Assembly: GCA_900468285.1 (NCBI GenBank)
Contig: UBTF01000003.1
Coordinates: forward strand, 124,001-188,000
Direction: 5' to 3'
Source of the DNA: Hyphomicrobiales bacterium
GTDB lineage: Bacteria > Pseudomonadota > Alphaproteobacteria > Rhizobiales > Rhizobiaceae
DNA: 64,000 nucleotides
The position numbers and the translations under genes were made by a program. The notes under the pieces are model-generated. The model had not been told where the DNA came from. It saw nothing but the letters and a program-made list of their open reading frames with translations, and searched no databases. Each line of letters starts with the position of its first letter. The first letter of the stretch is position 1. Shown piece by piece: positions 17,121-26,055 of the stretch.

Positions 17121-18026
17121 TCAGAGCTTCAAATTTTCCGTCAGTTCAACAAGAATATCCTTAACGGCGAAGGCGGGTTCAGACAGCGAATTCTGGTCGG
17201 ACGTGCATAGCGAAAGTGTCTCCTCGATCCGGGGAGACAGGAGGCGGCAGACCAGAGGTTCGCTCGTTTCCGAAACGATCCGGTCAGCAATCGCTTTTGG
17301 CATGATCGTCGCTCCCAGGCCACTGGCGACAGCGCGGCCCAGCGTTCGGACGATCTCCACTTCCGCAACGACCTTGAGAGTGACGCGGCTTCGCGTGAAA
17401 GCCATGTCCACGGCACGACGCACGAAGTTGTAGGCGGGCGGCATCAACATCGGTACGCCATCCAGCGCCGCAATCGGTACCGGTTTTGTATCCGCCTCGA
17501 CAGCGAAATCACGATGCGCGATGAGATAGAATTCTTCGCTGAGCAGCGGCTCGAAACGCACGCCCTTGATGGGCCCGACGCCGTGTATCAGCGCCAGTTC
17601 CAGACGGCCGTTCATGATCATCTGGCTGTAGGTCTGCCCGACACTTTCGGTCAGATGAATAAGAATGCCGGGATGGCGTTTTCGCGTTTCCGCAAGAAGG
17701 TCGACCGAGAGCGTCGCAGCACTGCTAAAGGGCACAAGTCCCACCGAAACGCGTCCTGCAATGGAATTTCCAGCCGCCGCGGCGTCGATCTGTGCCTGTT
17801 CCATCTGCCGCAATATGATTTGCGCATGGCGATAAACGGCATGACCGGCGTCGGTCATGGTAACGCCCTGCTGGCTGCGGATCAAAAGCTTTTGGCCGAA
17901 GTGCTCTTCCAGCGCTGCAAGCTGCTGGCTGAGCGCCGGTTGGGCGAGATGCAAAATGTCGGCGGCACGTGTGATGCTGCCGCTGTCCACGATGACTATG
18001 AAGGATTTTAAGCGTCTGATGTCCAT
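17121..18026 (-). CDS. LysR-family transcriptional regulator
   Basis: This is a 301-residue LTTR. The N-terminal winged helix is MDIRRLKSFIVIVDSGSI, and the HTH core is TRAADILHLAQPALSQQLAALE. A C-terminal periplasmic-binding-like effector domain follows. The ATG at 18026 fits the family; upstream in-frame codons would add an atypical leader. The N-terminal sequence is closest in feel to Nac/CbL-like regulators of nitrogen or amino-acid use. It is divergent from the SDR/ABC/RraA operon and probably activates it through the 228-bp gap. Confidence 0.88.
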   Translation of the reverse strand: MDIRRLKSFIVIVDSGSITRAADILHLAQPALSQQLAALEEHFGQKLLIRSQQGVTMTDAGHAVYRHAQIILRQMEQAQIDAAAAGNSIAGRVSVGLVPFSSAATLSVDLLAETRKRHPGILIHLTESVGQTYSQMIMNGRLELALIHGVGPIKGVRFEPLLSEEFYLIAHRDFAVEADTKPVPIAALDGVPMLMPPAYNFVRRAVDMAFTRSRVTLKVVAEVEIVRTLGRAVASGLGATIMPKAIADRIVSETSEPLVCRLLSPRIEETLSLCTSDQNSLSEPAFAVKDILVELTENLKL

Positions 18027-18176
18027 GATGATTTGGCTGCTTTCTGTGCAGCCGAGCTTATAGCCTAATGCAAGTTTTGCAATCGAACTCATTTGCGGAT
18101 GTAAGCGGTTTTGTTCTGCGACCGGCTGCGATGTGCGGGCCAAACAGCCAGCCAACAGCGTCCATAAAACTTACTT

Positions 18177-18193
18177 ATTACCTCAAAAGTAAT
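18177..18193. promoter_or_regulatory. Candidate LysR binding motif
   Basis: ATTAC-ctcaaaa-GTAAT forms an interrupted 5-bp-arm palindrome containing a T-N11-A pattern. It lies about 60 bp upstream of the SDR start in the LysR-SDR divergent gap. Position and form fit an LTTR recognition site. Confidence 0.45.
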
Positions 18194-18254
18194 CCGTCTT
18201 AGGCAAGCAGGAAAAGCTCCGCTAATGTCCTGACAACAAAAAAAGGGGATCAGA

Positions 18255-19034
18255 ATGTCTTTCTCCGATTACAAGACCGCATTGGTCACCGGCGCTTCAT
18301 CCGGTATCGGCGCAGCAGTCGTAGAGCGGCTCCGCCGTGAAAATATCGAAGTCCATGCCGTCGCTCGCAGCGCCGATGCCTTGAACGAACTGGCCGAGCG
18401 CACGGGCTGCATCTCTCATGCCATAGATGTGACGGACCGAGCCGCTGTGAGCCAGCTTGTCAGCAAGGTGCAGTTCGACATTCTGGTAAACAACGCGGGT
18501 GTCGACAGACCGAAGAAATTTCTTCAGGCCGATGCGGAGGACATCGATCTTCTCGTCGACGTAAATCTTCGCGCGGTTCTGCATATTTGCCGTCTGGTTG
18601 TTCCGGGCATGGTGGACCGCGATCGCGGCCATGTCGTCAACATCTCGTCCATTGCGGGAAATTACAATTTCGGCGGCAACTCCACCTATCACGTGGTCAA
18701 AGCGGGCGTCGCCATGCTGTCGAACCAGTTGCGCATCGACGCCTTCGGCAAGCGTGTTCGCGTCACCGAGATTTGTCCTGGTCGCGTCGCAACGGATATT
18801 TTCAACCACGTCCATGGAAATGATCCAAGCGTGCGTGAGCGCTTCATTGACGGCTTTGAGCTGCCGACGGCCCAGGACATCGCCGATGCGATTGCATTTG
18901 CCATTGCTGCGCCGGTCGCCGTGAATATCGGGCATATGGAAATCACCCCGACATTGCAGGTCATGGGCGGTTTGCAAACCACCAAGCCACAGGACGTTTT
19001 GGCGGCTGAAGCGGCGAAGGAGCAAAAGCCGTGA
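18255..19034 (+). CDS. Short-chain dehydrogenase/reductase (SDR)
   Basis: This 259-residue classical SDR has the NAD(P) loop TGASSGIGAAVVERL, NNAGVDRP, VNISSIAG and the catalytic STYHVVKAG (Tyr-x3-Lys). The C-terminal half has the usual RVTEICPGRVATDIF. An AAAAGGGGATCAG ribosome site precedes the ATG. The next gene overlaps its stop (GTGA). Because it sits with an amino-acid-type ABC importer and an RraA-like aldolase, it probably oxidises or reduces an imported hydroxy- or oxo-compound. The C-terminal 25 residues are charged and Lys/Glu-rich. Confidence 0.88.
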   Translation: MSFSDYKTALVTGASSGIGAAVVERLRRENIEVHAVARSADALNELAERTGCISHAIDVTDRAAVSQLVSKVQFDILVNNAGVDRPKKFLQADAEDIDLLVDVNLRAVLHICRLVVPGMVDRDRGHVVNISSIAGNYNFGGNSTYHVVKAGVAMLSNQLRIDAFGKRVRVTEICPGRVATDIFNHVHGNDPSVRERFIDGFELPTAQDIADAIAFAIAAPVAVNIGHMEITPTLQVMGGLQTTKPQDVLAAEAAKEQKP

Positions 19035-19738
19035 GCGGCTTTGATCTTTCAGCGATCCTCAGCAATCCCGAATATATTGGAATGCTGGTCCACGGCCTTC
19101 AGATGACTTTCATCATTTTTTTCGGCTCGTGGACGCTGGCCATGGCGCTGGCGCTCGTTCTTCTTTGCATCCGGTTTTCGCCCTTCCGGTTCGGTGATCG
19201 CCTCGTCGCAGCCTATGTTTCGTACCATCGCAATGTGCCGACGCTGGTGCAGCTGATGCTATGGTATTTCGGTATCTTCACCCTGCTGCCCTCCGGTCTC
19301 ACCAACTGGCTGATCGACCACAATGCCGAAGCGATTTTCGCGATCCTTGGCCTGGGTCTGTGCCAGGCGGCCTATTTCAGTGAGGATTTGCGCTCCGGGC
19401 TTCGCTCCGTCGGACCCGGCCAGATGGAGGCGGCCAAGGCGTTGGGCCATGGTTATCTGTCGGCCATGCGCTTTATCATCATGCCCCAGGGTGTACGCAA
19501 CGCGCTGCCACCGCTCATCAACCACACCGTTTCACTGTTCAAAAACAGCTCTCTCGCGCTGGTGATCGGTGCGTCCGAACTGACCCATGCGGTCAAGGAG
19601 ATTGAGAATCTCAGCTTCCAGACATTTGAAATCTATCTGGTCGGAACGGTGCTTTACCTCGCCATCTCGTTGCTGATTATGGCGGCCGGTGCTTATGTTT
19701 CGATGCGGCTCGACCCAGTCTGGAGGGCGCGCGCATGA
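19031..19738 (+). CDS. Polar amino-acid-type ABC permease (HisM/GlnP family), first
   Basis: This 235-residue inner-membrane protein has about five transmembrane helices. Its EAA loop region reads EAAKALGHGYLSAMRFIIMPQGV and contacts the ATPase. The N-terminal MTFIIFFGSWTLAMALALVL helix and YHRNVPTLVQLMLWYF are typical of the HisQM family. The start is a GTG overlapping the SDR stop, and the end overlaps the second permease by ATGA. It forms a heterodimeric channel with the next gene. Confidence 0.9.
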   Translation: MSGFDLSAILSNPEYIGMLVHGLQMTFIIFFGSWTLAMALALVLLCIRFSPFRFGDRLVAAYVSYHRNVPTLVQLMLWYFGIFTLLPSGLTNWLIDHNAEAIFAILGLGLCQAAYFSEDLRSGLRSVGPGQMEAAKALGHGYLSAMRFIIMPQGVRNALPPLINHTVSLFKNSSLALVIGASELTHAVKEIENLSFQTFEIYLVGTVLYLAISLLIMAAGAYVSMRLDPVWRARA

Positions 19739-20493
19739 TAAGCGAAGTCATCACTATCATCCATGACTACTGGTTGCTGCTGTTGATCGGCCAATATCCG
19801 AACGGACCGCTTGGCGGGCTGGCAAATACCATCATCCTTTCCGCTCTTGCCATCGCTTTCGCCTTTCCGGTCAGCATCCTCATGGCTCTTGCGCGCCTGT
19901 CGAAATGGCGACTGCTGCGGTGGCCGGTTACAGCATTGGTCTACGTCACCCGCGGTGTACCGTTGCTGATGCTCATCCTGTGGACTTACTTCCTCATTCC
20001 ACTTTGGACGGGTGCAGATGTGCCCAGCTTCATGATCATGCTGGTGACGTTGGTCGTTTACCAGGGCGCGTTTCTCAGCGAAGTTGTCAGAGCCGGTATC
20101 GTCGCGCTCGGTGCCGGGCAGATGGATGCAGCACGAGCTCTAGGCCACAGCTATCTTGGCGCGATGCGCTTCATTATCCTGCCGCAGGCGCTCTACAATA
20201 TGATCCCGAGCATGATTTCGACCTTCGTTGCGACCATCAAGGACACGACGCTCGGTTACGTCATCAACGTGCCAGACCTGACCTTTGCGGCAAGCCAGGT
20301 GAACAACCAGCTTCTGACGCAGCCATTCCAGGTCTTTGTCATTCTCGCGGTCGTTTACTACGCCATCTGCTGGAGCCTGACCTATCTGGCCAATTCGTTC
20401 GAGCGCCGCATTTCCAAGCGCCGCGCGGGCGTCGTTGCCCGCTCGCCGCAGATAGCTGTGGCTCAGGCCAAAATCATCACGGAGCAGCCATGA
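19735..20493 (+). CDS. Polar amino-acid-type ABC permease (HisQ/GlnP family), second
   Basis: This 252-residue permease partners the preceding gene. Its EAA loop reads [22 protein letters not shown], with the family markers [14 protein letters not shown] upstream and [16 protein letters not shown] downstream. About five transmembrane helices are predicted by hydrophobicity. The C-terminus is Arg-rich (RRISKRRAG) and cytoplasmic. It overlaps the ATPase gene by ATGA, so the subunits are made together. Confidence 0.9.
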   Translation: MISEVITIIHDYWLLLLIGQYPNGPLGGLANTIILSALAIAFAFPVSILMALARLSKWRLLRWPVTALVYVTRGVPLLMLILWTYFLIPLWTGADVPSFMIMLVTLVVYQGAFLSEVVRAGIVALGAGQMDAARALGHSYLGAMRFIILPQALYNMIPSMISTFVATIKDTTLGYVINVPDLTFAASQVNNQLLTQPFQVFVILAVVYYAICWSLTYLANSFERRISKRRAGVVARSPQIAVAQAKIITEQP

Positions 20494-21251
20494 CCACAAC
20501 AGCACCCTCGACACAGCAGACCATCCGCATCTCGAATGTCTGCAAGAGCTATGGCGACTATCAGGTTTTGAAGAATGTCGATGCCGAGGTAGCCCGCGGC
20601 GAAGTCGTGGTCATCTGCGGCCCGTCAGGCTCTGGAAAGTCCACATTGATCCGCACGGTCAACCGACTGGAGGAGATCAGCAGTGGCTCGATAACGTTGG
20701 ATGGGCAGGATATTCATGCTGCGACGAAGACGAGGGAACTCAACCTCTTGCGCAGTCGCGTCGGTTTCGTGTTCCAGAGCTTCAACCTCTTCCCGCATCT
20801 ATCGGTTCTCGAGAACATCACGATTTCCCCGGTCCGCGTCAAAGGTGTTGCCCCTGATGTCGCTCGCGACAAGGCGCTGAAGCTTCTGGATCGCGTCGGT
20901 CTGTCCGACAAGGCAGGCGCCTACCCCGGTCAACTGTCCGGGGGTCAGCAACAGCGCGTGGCGATCGCCCGCGCGCTCGCTATGGAACCTCCCGTGATGT
21001 TGTTCGACGAGCCGACAAGCGCGCTCGATCCGGAAATGGTTGGCGAAGTGCTGGCCGTCATGAAGGGGCTGGCCGCTGAAGGCATGACCATGCTGTGCGT
21101 CACGCACGAAATGGGCTTTGCCCGTGAAGTTGCGGACCGCATCTGGTTCATAGATGCCGGTGAAATCATCGAAAAAGCGACACCGGAAGAGTTTTTCAAC
21201 ACACCCCGCCATCCGCGCGCGCAGCGGTTCCTGTCCGATCTGCGCCACTGA
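20490..21251 (+). CDS. Polar amino-acid-type ABC ATPase (GlnQ/HisP family)
   Basis: This 253-residue ATPase has Walker [12 protein letters not shown], a Q-loop in [18 protein letters not shown], the signature [15 protein letters not shown], Walker [14 protein letters not shown] and the H-loop CVTHEMGFA. All motifs are intact. The start at 20490 overlaps the permease stop. It energises the importer formed with the two preceding permeases and the binding protein at 21284-22120. Confidence 0.93.
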   Translation: MTTTAPSTQQTIRISNVCKSYGDYQVLKNVDAEVARGEVVVICGPSGSGKSTLIRTVNRLEEISSGSITLDGQDIHAATKTRELNLLRSRVGFVFQSFNLFPHLSVLENITISPVRVKGVAPDVARDKALKLLDRVGLSDKAGAYPGQLSGGQQQRVAIARALAMEPPVMLFDEPTSALDPEMVGEVLAVMKGLAAEGMTMLCVTHEMGFAREVADRIWFIDAGEIIEKATPEEFFNTPRHPRAQRFLSDLRH

Positions 21252-21283
21252 TACCAAGCAAAAACATAAGAGGAGAACGAGAC

Positions 21284-22120
21284 ATGAACTGGAAATCCTT
21301 GACACTGATGGCGATCCTTGCCGGAACAGCCCTTGCCTCACCAGCCGCTGCCGATCAGCTGGACACGATCATGACCAACAAGGTGCTGCGTTGCGCGACC
21401 TTTGCGGACGTCGTTCCTTTCGCCGCGCCAGACCCGAAGACCCGTGAAATGGCCGGTTTCGACGTTGATCTTTGCAACGCCATAGCCAAGGAACTCGGCG
21501 TGAAGGCGGAAGTGAAGCCTGTTTCGGTCGAAGCCCGTGTGCCGGAAGTCAAACTCGGCCGGGTCGACATTACCGTCGCCAACCTTGCCTATACCCAGAG
21601 CCGTGCCGAGCAGATTCAGTTCAGCGACCCTTACTATCTTGCCAAGGAAATGCTGATCGTTCCAGTTGACGATGCCGGTCAAAAGAAATCGGATTATGAA
21701 GGCCAGCGCGTGGCGTCCACAAAGGGTTCGACCTCAGAAATGTCGATCAAGCTCAACAAGTCCGAGCCGTTGACGTTCCAGGACACGGCTTCCGCCTATC
21801 TCGCGGTTCAGCAGGGCAAGGCGCGCGGCATGGTGGCCAACACCATGACGACGACCAAGTTCGTCAATGAATCGAAGAACAAGGGCAAGCCGATGCGCAT
21901 GATCGAGGAGCCGATGCTGTACCAGCCCATTGGGATCGGCATGGCAAAGGACAATCCGAAGCTGACGGCCAAAATCAACGAAGTGCTCCGCAAGATGGAT
22001 GCCGACGGCGAGATCAACAAGATTTGGGACAAGTGGCTTGGCCCGAACACCGAGTACAAGATGACGCGTAACGACAAGGTCGTTCCGCTTTCCGAACTGA
22101 AGTTCGACCCGATCCCCTGA
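21284..22120 (+). CDS. Amino-acid-type ABC substrate-binding protein (SBP_bac_3)
   Basis: This 278-residue periplasmic binding protein has a Sec signal peptide cleaved near residue 23 (LASPAAA|DQLD). The SBP_bac_3 landmarks are LRCATFADVVPFAAPD, MAGFDVDLCNAIAKELGV, RVDITVANLAYTQSRAEQIQFSDPYY and VASTKGSTSEM. A good AGGAGAACGAG ribosome site precedes it. It would deliver a polar amino acid or similar acid to the upstream permeases. A stable hairpin follows the gene, which commonly raises binding-protein mRNA over downstream messages. Confidence 0.9.
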   Translation: MNWKSLTLMAILAGTALASPAAADQLDTIMTNKVLRCATFADVVPFAAPDPKTREMAGFDVDLCNAIAKELGVKAEVKPVSVEARVPEVKLGRVDITVANLAYTQSRAEQIQFSDPYYLAKEMLIVPVDDAGQKKSDYEGQRVASTKGSTSEMSIKLNKSEPLTFQDTASAYLAVQQGKARGMVANTMTTTKFVNESKNKGKPMRMIEEPMLYQPIGIGMAKDNPKLTAKINEVLRKMDADGEINKIWDKWLGPNTEYKMTRNDKVVPLSELKFDPIP

Positions 22121-22164
22121 TACGGGCACCCGACACAATCCAACCCGTCAAAAATCAAACGCAA

Positions 22165-22185
22165 GCGGTGGGACGTTCCCACCGC
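22165..22185 (+). terminator. Intercistronic hairpin after the binding-protein gene
   Basis: A perfect 9-bp inverted repeat (GCGGTGGGA / TCCCACCGC) with a 3-nt loop lies between the binding protein and the RraA-like gene. There is no U-run, so it is more likely a partial attenuator or mRNA-stabilising element than a full terminator. Confidence 0.55.
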
Positions 22186-22207
22186 AGGCCTTACCGTGGG
22201 AGGTTTT

Positions 22208-22882
22208 ATGATCCACATTAAAGATATCGCAGAACGGCCAAGCAAGGCAGACATCGAAGCCCTTTCGAAGTTCTCGCCTGCGACTATTCACGAGGCACAG
22301 GGCCGTAAAGGTGCACTTTCCTCCCGTCTGAAGCCCGTCGATTATCGTATGAAGCTCTGCGGCCCGGCTTTTACCGTCAAATGTGCGCCGCGCGACAACA
22401 TCATGCTGCAGCTCGCCATCAACTACGCCAAGCCCGGCGATATCATCGTCGTTTCCGCCGGTGAATACGAAGAGGCCGGTTCGTTCGGTGACGTTCTGGC
22501 CAATGCCTGCCTGGCCAAAGGGATCGGCGGTCTGGTGACGGACACCGGCGTACGGGACACGCTGCAACTACGCGATCTCGGCTTCCCAGTGTTTTCGCTC
22601 AGTGTCTGCATCAAGGGCACCGTCAAGGAAACCATTGCAGCCGTCAACGACAGCATCATTGTCGGCGGTGAGATCATCAATCCGGGCGATATCATCGTTG
22701 GCGATGCGGATGGCCTGGTTGTTGTCCGGCGTGAAGAGGCGCAGGAATCGGCTCGCCTGTCGCAGATCCGTGAAGACGCGGAGGCAGGATATATCGAAGC
22801 TTATAAGCAGGGCAAATCGGTAATCGAAGTGAGCAACCTTGAACCTGTCTTGAAAGCCAAAGGACTGGTTGTTGATATGTGA
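22208..22882 (+). CDS. RraA/LigK-like aldolase or decarboxylase
   Basis: This 224-residue protein belongs to the RraA / HMG-CHA aldolase superfamily. The metal/substrate motif GIGGLVTDTGVRDT matches the G-x3-D-x3-RD core. Also seen are GPAFTVKCAPRDN, NPGDIIVGDADGLVVV and a C-terminal helix. GGGAGG lies before the ATG at 22208; an in-frame GTG 12 bases earlier is less likely. Catabolic members cleave 4-hydroxy-2-oxo acids to pyruvate or oxaloacetate. With the SDR and importer it may complete breakdown of a branched hydroxy-acid. A regulatory (RNase E inhibitor) role is less likely in this setting. Confidence 0.82.
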   Translation: MIHIKDIAERPSKADIEALSKFSPATIHEAQGRKGALSSRLKPVDYRMKLCGPAFTVKCAPRDNIMLQLAINYAKPGDIIVVSAGEYEEAGSFGDVLANACLAKGIGGLVTDTGVRDTLQLRDLGFPVFSLSVCIKGTVKETIAAVNDSIIVGGEIINPGDIIVGDADGLVVVRREEAQESARLSQIREDAEAGYIEAYKQGKSVIEVSNLEPVLKAKGLVVDM

Positions 22883-23223
22883 CGCCGATGGGCCGAGCGG
22901 AGACGCATGAAGCGTTCCGTTCGATCATCCTTGGCGGCGCCATTCTTGTCACGCCGCCTTAGTGTCAGTTTGCGGTTATTCCCAGCTTCACGGCATCAGC
23001 CTTGCCTCCGCAGGGGCTTGGCTGACCGCAGTGCCGATCTCGTTCGCCTTTGACCGGCGGGCGGATCGGAAGTCCATGAACGGCCGGTGCCACCGCGGCA
23101 CCTGACTTTTGTTGTTTCGGGCTGCGGTGCGCCTTTATCTGACGAAGGTTCTGAGCCGGGTACACCATCGGAGTTGCCGGCGCGACGACCGATCCGCGCT
23201 AACCTCGGCGCCAGCCAACCACG
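22883..23223. other. Convergent intergenic region
   Basis: No gene is supported. A GGCGGCG / CGCCGCC hairpin at 22933-22958, followed by TTAGTGTCAGTTT, is the likely terminator of the SDR-ABC-RraA operon. A weaker GGTGCC/GGCACC hairpin with a following TTTT lies at 23086-23110. Confidence 0.5.
22933..22958 (+). terminator. Probable terminator of the SDR-ABC-RraA operon
   Basis: A 7-bp GC-only stem with a 12-nt loop lies 50 bp after the RraA-like stop and is followed by a modestly T-rich stretch. Confidence 0.45.
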
Positions 23224-23979
23224 CTATCTCGAAGAGTTTCGGTAGCCGAACAAAGCATCGATCTGTGGGGCACTTTGTGAGAACAACCGCCAGAGAAGTG
23301 CGGCCAGAACAAACATCAGACCCCAGGCGATAACCACATCTGACAGGAAGTGAGCTCCGAACACCACTCTGTTCAGCGAGAAGCCTGCAGCGACGACACC
23401 CACCACGCAGAGATAAAGTGTTGAGTATTGAGGCCTGAAAAACACGACCAGTGTGAGCAGCGCGAATGCACTCGCCGCCTCTCCCGAGATGAAGGAACAA
23501 TTCCTCACGCATTGGTCGGTGAACTCCCACGCAGGTGTGAAAACGGCGTCCCCGCCAAATTCTTCAAGTGTTCTTGGGCGAGCCCTGCCGACCAAAATCT
23601 TTATGAAGTGGACACCCAGCCCCGGACCTGTTGCGAAAAACATGAGGACGAACAGTAATTTGTGCGGAGAAGGGGTGTATTTCAGGCGCCTGAGATAAGG
23701 ATTTGGAATTAGGAGAAGAACCGCTGCTCCTATGATCACCCAAGGCATGAGCCTGTTTGTGTCACGAAACAGGATGAGAAAGCTGTTTTCCTTGAATGCA
23801 AATTCAGAGGCATTTTCCCAAAAAAAACGGCTTACCATGAGGTCGAGTTCTGGAATCGCTGCGAAGATGAGTGAGGCGAGACCCAGAAGGGCAAGTGCTT
23901 GCGGCAGTACATTCCGCGGCGTGTCGTGCCCGGTTTCGGCAATTGCTTTTTGAACGTGATTAAGGTTAGTTACACTCAT
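23224..23979 (-). CDS. PAP2-family membrane phosphatase (LpxE-like)
   Basis: This 251-residue membrane protein has about six hydrophobic helices. The lipid-phosphatase motifs are KILVGRARP (motif 1), SFISGEAASAF (motif 2, SGE in place of PSGH) and NRVVFGAHFLSDV (motif 3 with catalytic His). The SGE variant resembles LpxE-type lipid A or phosphatidylglycerophosphate phosphatases. The start at 23979 has GAGGAG seven bases ahead; an upstream in-frame start would overlap the divergent response regulator's leader. The gene is back to back with a two-component system, which could control envelope remodelling. The lipid substrate is inferred. Confidence 0.8.
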   Translation of the reverse strand: MSVTNLNHVQKAIAETGHDTPRNVLPQALALLGLASLIFAAIPELDLMVSRFFWENASEFAFKENSFLILFRDTNRLMPWVIIGAAVLLLIPNPYLRRLKYTPSPHKLLFVLMFFATGPGLGVHFIKILVGRARPRTLEEFGGDAVFTPAWEFTDQCVRNCSFISGEAASAFALLTLVVFFRPQYSTLYLCVVGVVAAGFSLNRVVFGAHFLSDVVIAWGLMFVLAALLWRLFSQSAPQIDALFGYRNSSR

Positions 23980-24074
23980 AAGTGGCTCCTCGTTGAGGGC
24001 CACGTTCTCCCGCTCGAATGTCAAGAATTGACGGAGAAACTCGGGAGGCGACGTCAAAATCAGAAGGCTATATT

Positions 24075-24773
24075 ATGATTTCATCGCTCGTGCTGGTGGT
24101 CGAGGACGACGAGGATATAGCCTCTCTCCTGGAGAGATATTTGGCGAGGGCTGGCTACCGGACGACCAAAGCATCAACAGGTCTTGCGGCTCTGGCGCAG
24201 GTACTAAGACTACAGCCGGACCTGATCGTGCTCGATATCGGCCTTCCAGATATCGACGGCTTCGATGTTCTGACAAAGGTTCGAGCCAACTCCGCCGTGC
24301 CGGTGATATTCCTGTCAGCGATGGATGACAGCATGGACAAATTGCTCGGTCTGAAACTTGGCGCTGACGACTACGTCACGAAACCGTTTAACCCGCAGGA
24401 AGTCGTGGCGCGGGTTGGTGCCGTATTGAAACGAACCAAGGGCGTAGCTGCGACCGAGGTCATCCGACATGACGAGATCGAAGTCCAGCTGGATTCGCAC
24501 ATCGCGGCCGTATCGACGGAAAAAGGGCGTGTTGAACTGCCGCTGACGGCAACCGAATTCCGCCTTTTGGTGTGCCTGCTGAGATCGCCCTACAAAACCT
24601 TCGAGAGAACGTCTTTGCTGGACGCATGTCTACCCGAAAGCGACGCGCTCGACAGGACCATCGACACCCATATCGCCAATCTGCGGCGCAAGCTGGCAGA
24701 GCGCGGCCAGGAAGGGTATATAACCACCGTTCGCGGTATCGGATATCGTTTTGCGAGGTCGACAGGTGCCTAG
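24075..24773 (+). CDS. OmpR/PhoB-type response regulator
   Basis: This 232-residue regulator has a receiver domain with the acidic pair VVEDDED, phosphoacceptor Asp in LIVLDIGLPDIDGFD, the Thr/Ser switch VIFLSAMD and Lys in YVTKPFNPQE. A C-terminal winged helix follows (LTATEFRLLVCLL, RTIDTHIANLRRKL, TTVRGIGYRF). The ATG at 24075 follows AGAAGGCTATATT. The histidine kinase gene overlaps its end. It probably controls the divergent PAP2 phosphatase. Confidence 0.92.
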   Translation: MISSLVLVVEDDEDIASLLERYLARAGYRTTKASTGLAALAQVLRLQPDLIVLDIGLPDIDGFDVLTKVRANSAVPVIFLSAMDDSMDKLLGLKLGADDYVTKPFNPQEVVARVGAVLKRTKGVAATEVIRHDEIEVQLDSHIAAVSTEKGRVELPLTATEFRLLVCLLRSPYKTFERTSLLDACLPESDALDRTIDTHIANLRRKLAERGQEGYITTVRGIGYRFARSTGA

Positions 24774-25899
24774 GCCAACCCTCTCCACCATGACGGCAGC
24801 ATTGACCTCGGTCATCCAGGTCATAACCATCGCGGTGCTCTATATCACGGTTGACTGGTATATTGATCACGCCGAAATATCGGCCCAGGAAAGGCTCCCT
24901 AAAGATGCGCAATCGGCGTGGATAAGCCTCAACGCAGGCGAAGTCCCCGACCCGAAGGAGCTTGCGGCGCTGGCGCCCCTGTTTCCTGAATTAGACGAAG
25001 CAACAGAAGCATCGCCTGTCGAGGGCGTTCTGTATTTCGGCTTTGCGCTGATTGCTTTGACCTGTGCACTCGGGGTGGTTTTGGCCCATAGGCTCGTAGC
25101 CCCGCTGACCCGCCTGACTGCGGCCGCGGAGAAGATTCGGCAGGGTGACTTCCAGGTGATGGTAGAGCCCGGAGCAACCAGAGAGGTGGAAGCGCTCGCC
25201 ATTACGATCAACAGCATGGCGAGCGAACTATACGCACTGGAAACACGCCTGAAATTCAACACGCGAGCGGTGGCCCATGAACTGCGCACACCGCTCACGG
25301 TGTTGCAGGGTAACCTGCAGGGCATGTCTGACGGGATCATTCCCGCAGACGAGGAACGGTTGCGAGCTCTGCTGATGCAGGCACAGGGCATGTCCCGCCT
25401 GGTCGACCAACTGAATACGCTTTCCCTGGCTGGTACGTCCGACTTCGTCGTGGCAACTTCAACAACAGACTTGGCGACGCATGTCATGGACACGGTGACG
25501 TTGTTTCAGACCTCGACAGGCGACGTTGTCACATTCCGAACCCACCTTCAGCCAGCCCCGGCAAAGATAGACCCCGACCGTTTCCATCAGGCTCTCCTGA
25601 TCCTGCTTGAAAACGCACGTAAGTATGCGGGCGATAGCGGCCCTATCGACATTCAAACGGGCCTGACTGAAGGCGGGCAGTCGTTTCTTTCGGTTCGAGA
25701 TCAAGGGCCAGGATTGCCGGATTATGTACAGCATTCATCGTTCGATATGTTCTGGCGAGGCGAGAGGCTCAACGGTCGCGGTCAGAGTGGTTCGGGTTTG
25801 GGCCTTTCGGTGGTTAAGGCAATAGCGGAAGGGCACAATGCGCGGTTGGAAGTCGGAAACAATCCTGGTGGAGGTGCCTATGCCAAGATCATCTTTTAG
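24766..25899 (+). CDS. Sensor histidine kinase
   Basis: This 377-residue membrane kinase has transmembrane helices at about residues 10-31 and 88-108. They flank a short, acidic periplasmic sensor of about 55 residues. A HAMP region (APLTRLTAAAEKIRQGDF), the H-box AVAHELRTPLTVLQ, the N-box LLENARKYA and the G-boxes RDQGPGLP and GSGLGLSVVKA follow. The GTG at 24766 overlaps the response-regulator stop; the ATG at 24790 is an alternative. The small acidic sensor could detect cations or cationic peptides, but that is inference. Confidence 0.9.
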   Translation: MPRPTLSTMTAALTSVIQVITIAVLYITVDWYIDHAEISAQERLPKDAQSAWISLNAGEVPDPKELAALAPLFPELDEATEASPVEGVLYFGFALIALTCALGVVLAHRLVAPLTRLTAAAEKIRQGDFQVMVEPGATREVEALAITINSMASELYALETRLKFNTRAVAHELRTPLTVLQGNLQGMSDGIIPADEERLRALLMQAQGMSRLVDQLNTLSLAGTSDFVVATSTTDLATHVMDTVTLFQTSTGDVVTFRTHLQPAPAKIDPDRFHQALLILLENARKYAGDSGPIDIQTGLTEGGQSFLSVRDQGPGLPDYVQHSSFDMFWRGERLNGRGQSGSGLGLSVVKAIAEGHNARLEVGNNPGGGAYAKIIF

Positions 25900-26055
25900 A
25901 TAACGGTATCAGATTGGTTCAAAGCGCCGGGCGGCTATCAGTGGACAGAGGCCCGGAACACAGCAGGCCTTTTCTGACGGGCCACCCGATCAATTAGCCA
26001 CCTGCGTCGCAGGTTGAGGGGTTAACGCGCCAGCTCCATCTTTCGATCGCCAGTG

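Noticed and set aside
23086-23110. GGTGCC/GGCACC hairpin with following TTTT
   Set aside because: The 6-bp stem and unclear transcript make it uncertain. It is mentioned only within the intergenic entry.
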